From an uncultured Desulfovibrionaceae bacterium (GTDB lineage Bacteria; Desulfobacterota; Desulfovibrionia; Desulfovibrionales; Desulfovibrionaceae): DNA of 5,836 nt. The notes below the pieces were generated by a model. That model did no database searches and had not been told where the DNA came from. It worked only from the letters and a program-made list of their open reading frames with translations. The number at the start of each line of letters is the position of its first letter. The first letter of the stretch is position 1. Made by a program: the position numbers and the translations under genes. The stretch is taken from contig CAMTOM010000108.1 in the NCBI GenBank assembly GCA_947074125.1, forward strand, positions 1 to 5,836, given 5' to 3'. This document shows positions 5,100-5,836 of the stretch, piece by piece.

Positions 5100-5836
5100 A
5101 TGGATATAAAATCCATACGCGCACGTCTTTTGCTTTTCACGAGCAAAATGATCTCTTATTTTTGTTTCATACAATCAGGCAATCTTTCTTTTCGCCCATT
5201 GACAGCTGTCATACACTATCTACAACAATACAGGTACAAACCGTCGTTATTTTATAAGAAGCAGCTCTTTTTTTCACCATATATCTTCTTTCTCTTCTTC
5301 TGTCCCATACTGCTTTCTGCATGTGCCACACAACAAAACAATCAGGCCGACATGGCATTTGATGCTGATACTCTGGAAGAAAACAGCAGTAAATCTTCCA
5401 TGACACTCGAAGCCCCGCAACTTCCTGCGTCGCTCCCACAATCATCACCAAAAGAAAACATATCTTCTCCAGCAGATAAACAGAGTGCTGCCAATACACC
5501 ACAACTTCCCTATACCATAACAATCAAGGTACCTGAAACAGAATCATGGCTTGAAGACTGGGCAAAAGAAGCAAGTATGTTGGTCAGTCTGCAAAAAACA
5601 CCACCTGAAGACATCTTGGGGCTGGAATATCGCATTCGGGCAGACGAACAGGAGTTTCAAAAAATTTTGCACGCTTTTGGCTACTTTGCCTGTAAAGTCG
5701 TGCGCGATATTGATCGCCCAAGCTCCCCGCTTCCCGTAACCCTCCCACTGGTTCCCAACACCCACTTTCGCTTGGTCGAACATGAAATACGCTACCCTTA
5801 CAAACCAGCCCCCCACAATGTGCCCCACAACTTGCA
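5100..5836 (+). CDS. tamA: TamA/BamA-family outer-membrane assembly protein, probable lipoprotein; 5' part only
   Basis: TamA-type proteins have POTRA domains and a C-terminal barrel and, with TamB, help insert outer-membrane proteins or move lipids. Only 245 codons are visible and no stop is reached. Lys53-Lys54 and a hydrophobic core (61-73) lead to the lipobox LLSAC with Cys75, followed by Ala76, so lipidation and outer-membrane sorting are likely. A Ser/Pro/Gln/Asn-rich linker runs to about 137. A POTRA-like domain then begins PYTITIKV, with LVSLQKTPPEDILGLEYRI, a helix and FGYFACKVVRDI; a second strand set, FRLVEHEIRYP, follows. ATG 5100 has AAAGGA 7 bases upstream and leaves about 52 residues before the signal core, unusually long; ATG 5148 is an alternative with poorer SD. 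tamB would be expected downstream. The family call is good; TamA against another BamA relative is less certain. Confidence 0.82.
   Translation, partial: MDIKSIRARLLLFTSKMISYFCFIQSGNLSFRPLTAVIHYLQQYRYKPSLFYKKQLFFSPYIFFLFFCPILLSACATQQNNQADMAFDADTLEENSSKSSMTLEAPQLPASLPQSSPKENISSPADKQSAANTPQLPYTITIKVPETESWLEDWAKEASMLVSLQKTPPEDILGLEYRIRADEQEFQKILHAFGYFACKVVRDIDRPSSPLPVTLPLVPNTHFRLVEHEIRYPYKPAPHNVPHNL

Noticed and set aside
5209..5523. Minus-strand 104-codon frame opposite the tamA N-terminus
   Set aside because: The plus-strand frame here contains an SD, signal peptide, lipobox and a continuous link to a POTRA domain, which explains the sequence better.

Overview
The window is a compact stretch of ordinary bacterial chromosome with six well or fairly well supported genes and part of a seventh. 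The genes point to a Gram-negative, diderm bacterium: a TamA/BamA-type outer-membrane assembly protein with a signal peptide, MurJ, a short unimodular QueF, and an FtsY with a long acidic N-terminal domain. The MoaE-like protein and the small Trp-rich protein look to me like Desulfovibrio-type (Desulfobacterota) proteins. That taxonomic guess is inference from recalled family resemblance. GC content looks close to half by eye. I see no insertion sequence, phage gene, CRISPR array, tRNA or rRNA.

Layout. Positions 50-346 (minus) hold a small unrecognised gene with its own promoter and Shine-Dalgarno (SD) site; a further minus-strand gene may begin just before the left edge. A 165-base divergent spacer follows, holding two consecutive hairpins in front of queF. 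Then comes a plus-strand cluster: queF (queuosine tRNA modification), murJ (lipid II flippase, 5 bases after queF) and ftsY (SRP receptor, 65 bases after murJ). murJ and ftsY both serve envelope building, one for peptidoglycan precursor export and the other for membrane-protein targeting; queF seems to share only the transcript.

ftsY converges on a minus-strand MoaE-family gene (4086-4445). Between them lies a strong G/C hairpin whose U-tract serves the minus strand. The MoaE-like gene diverges from a 114-residue Trp-rich protein of unknown function (4693-5037); the 247-base spacer holds a probable moaE promoter with two abutting palindromes inside it. The right end carries the first 245 codons of a TamA-family protein that reads off the edge and has no stop codon in the window. 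Its N-terminus carries a lipobox (Cys75), so it may be lipid-anchored.

I found no convincing new multi-gene system. The observations most worth a second look are the lipobox and long N-terminal extension on the TamA-like protein, the two-hairpin leader of queF with alternative pairings, the SD-masking hairpin before tamA, the palindromes in the moaE promoter, and residue changes at normally conserved positions in QueF and MurJ.
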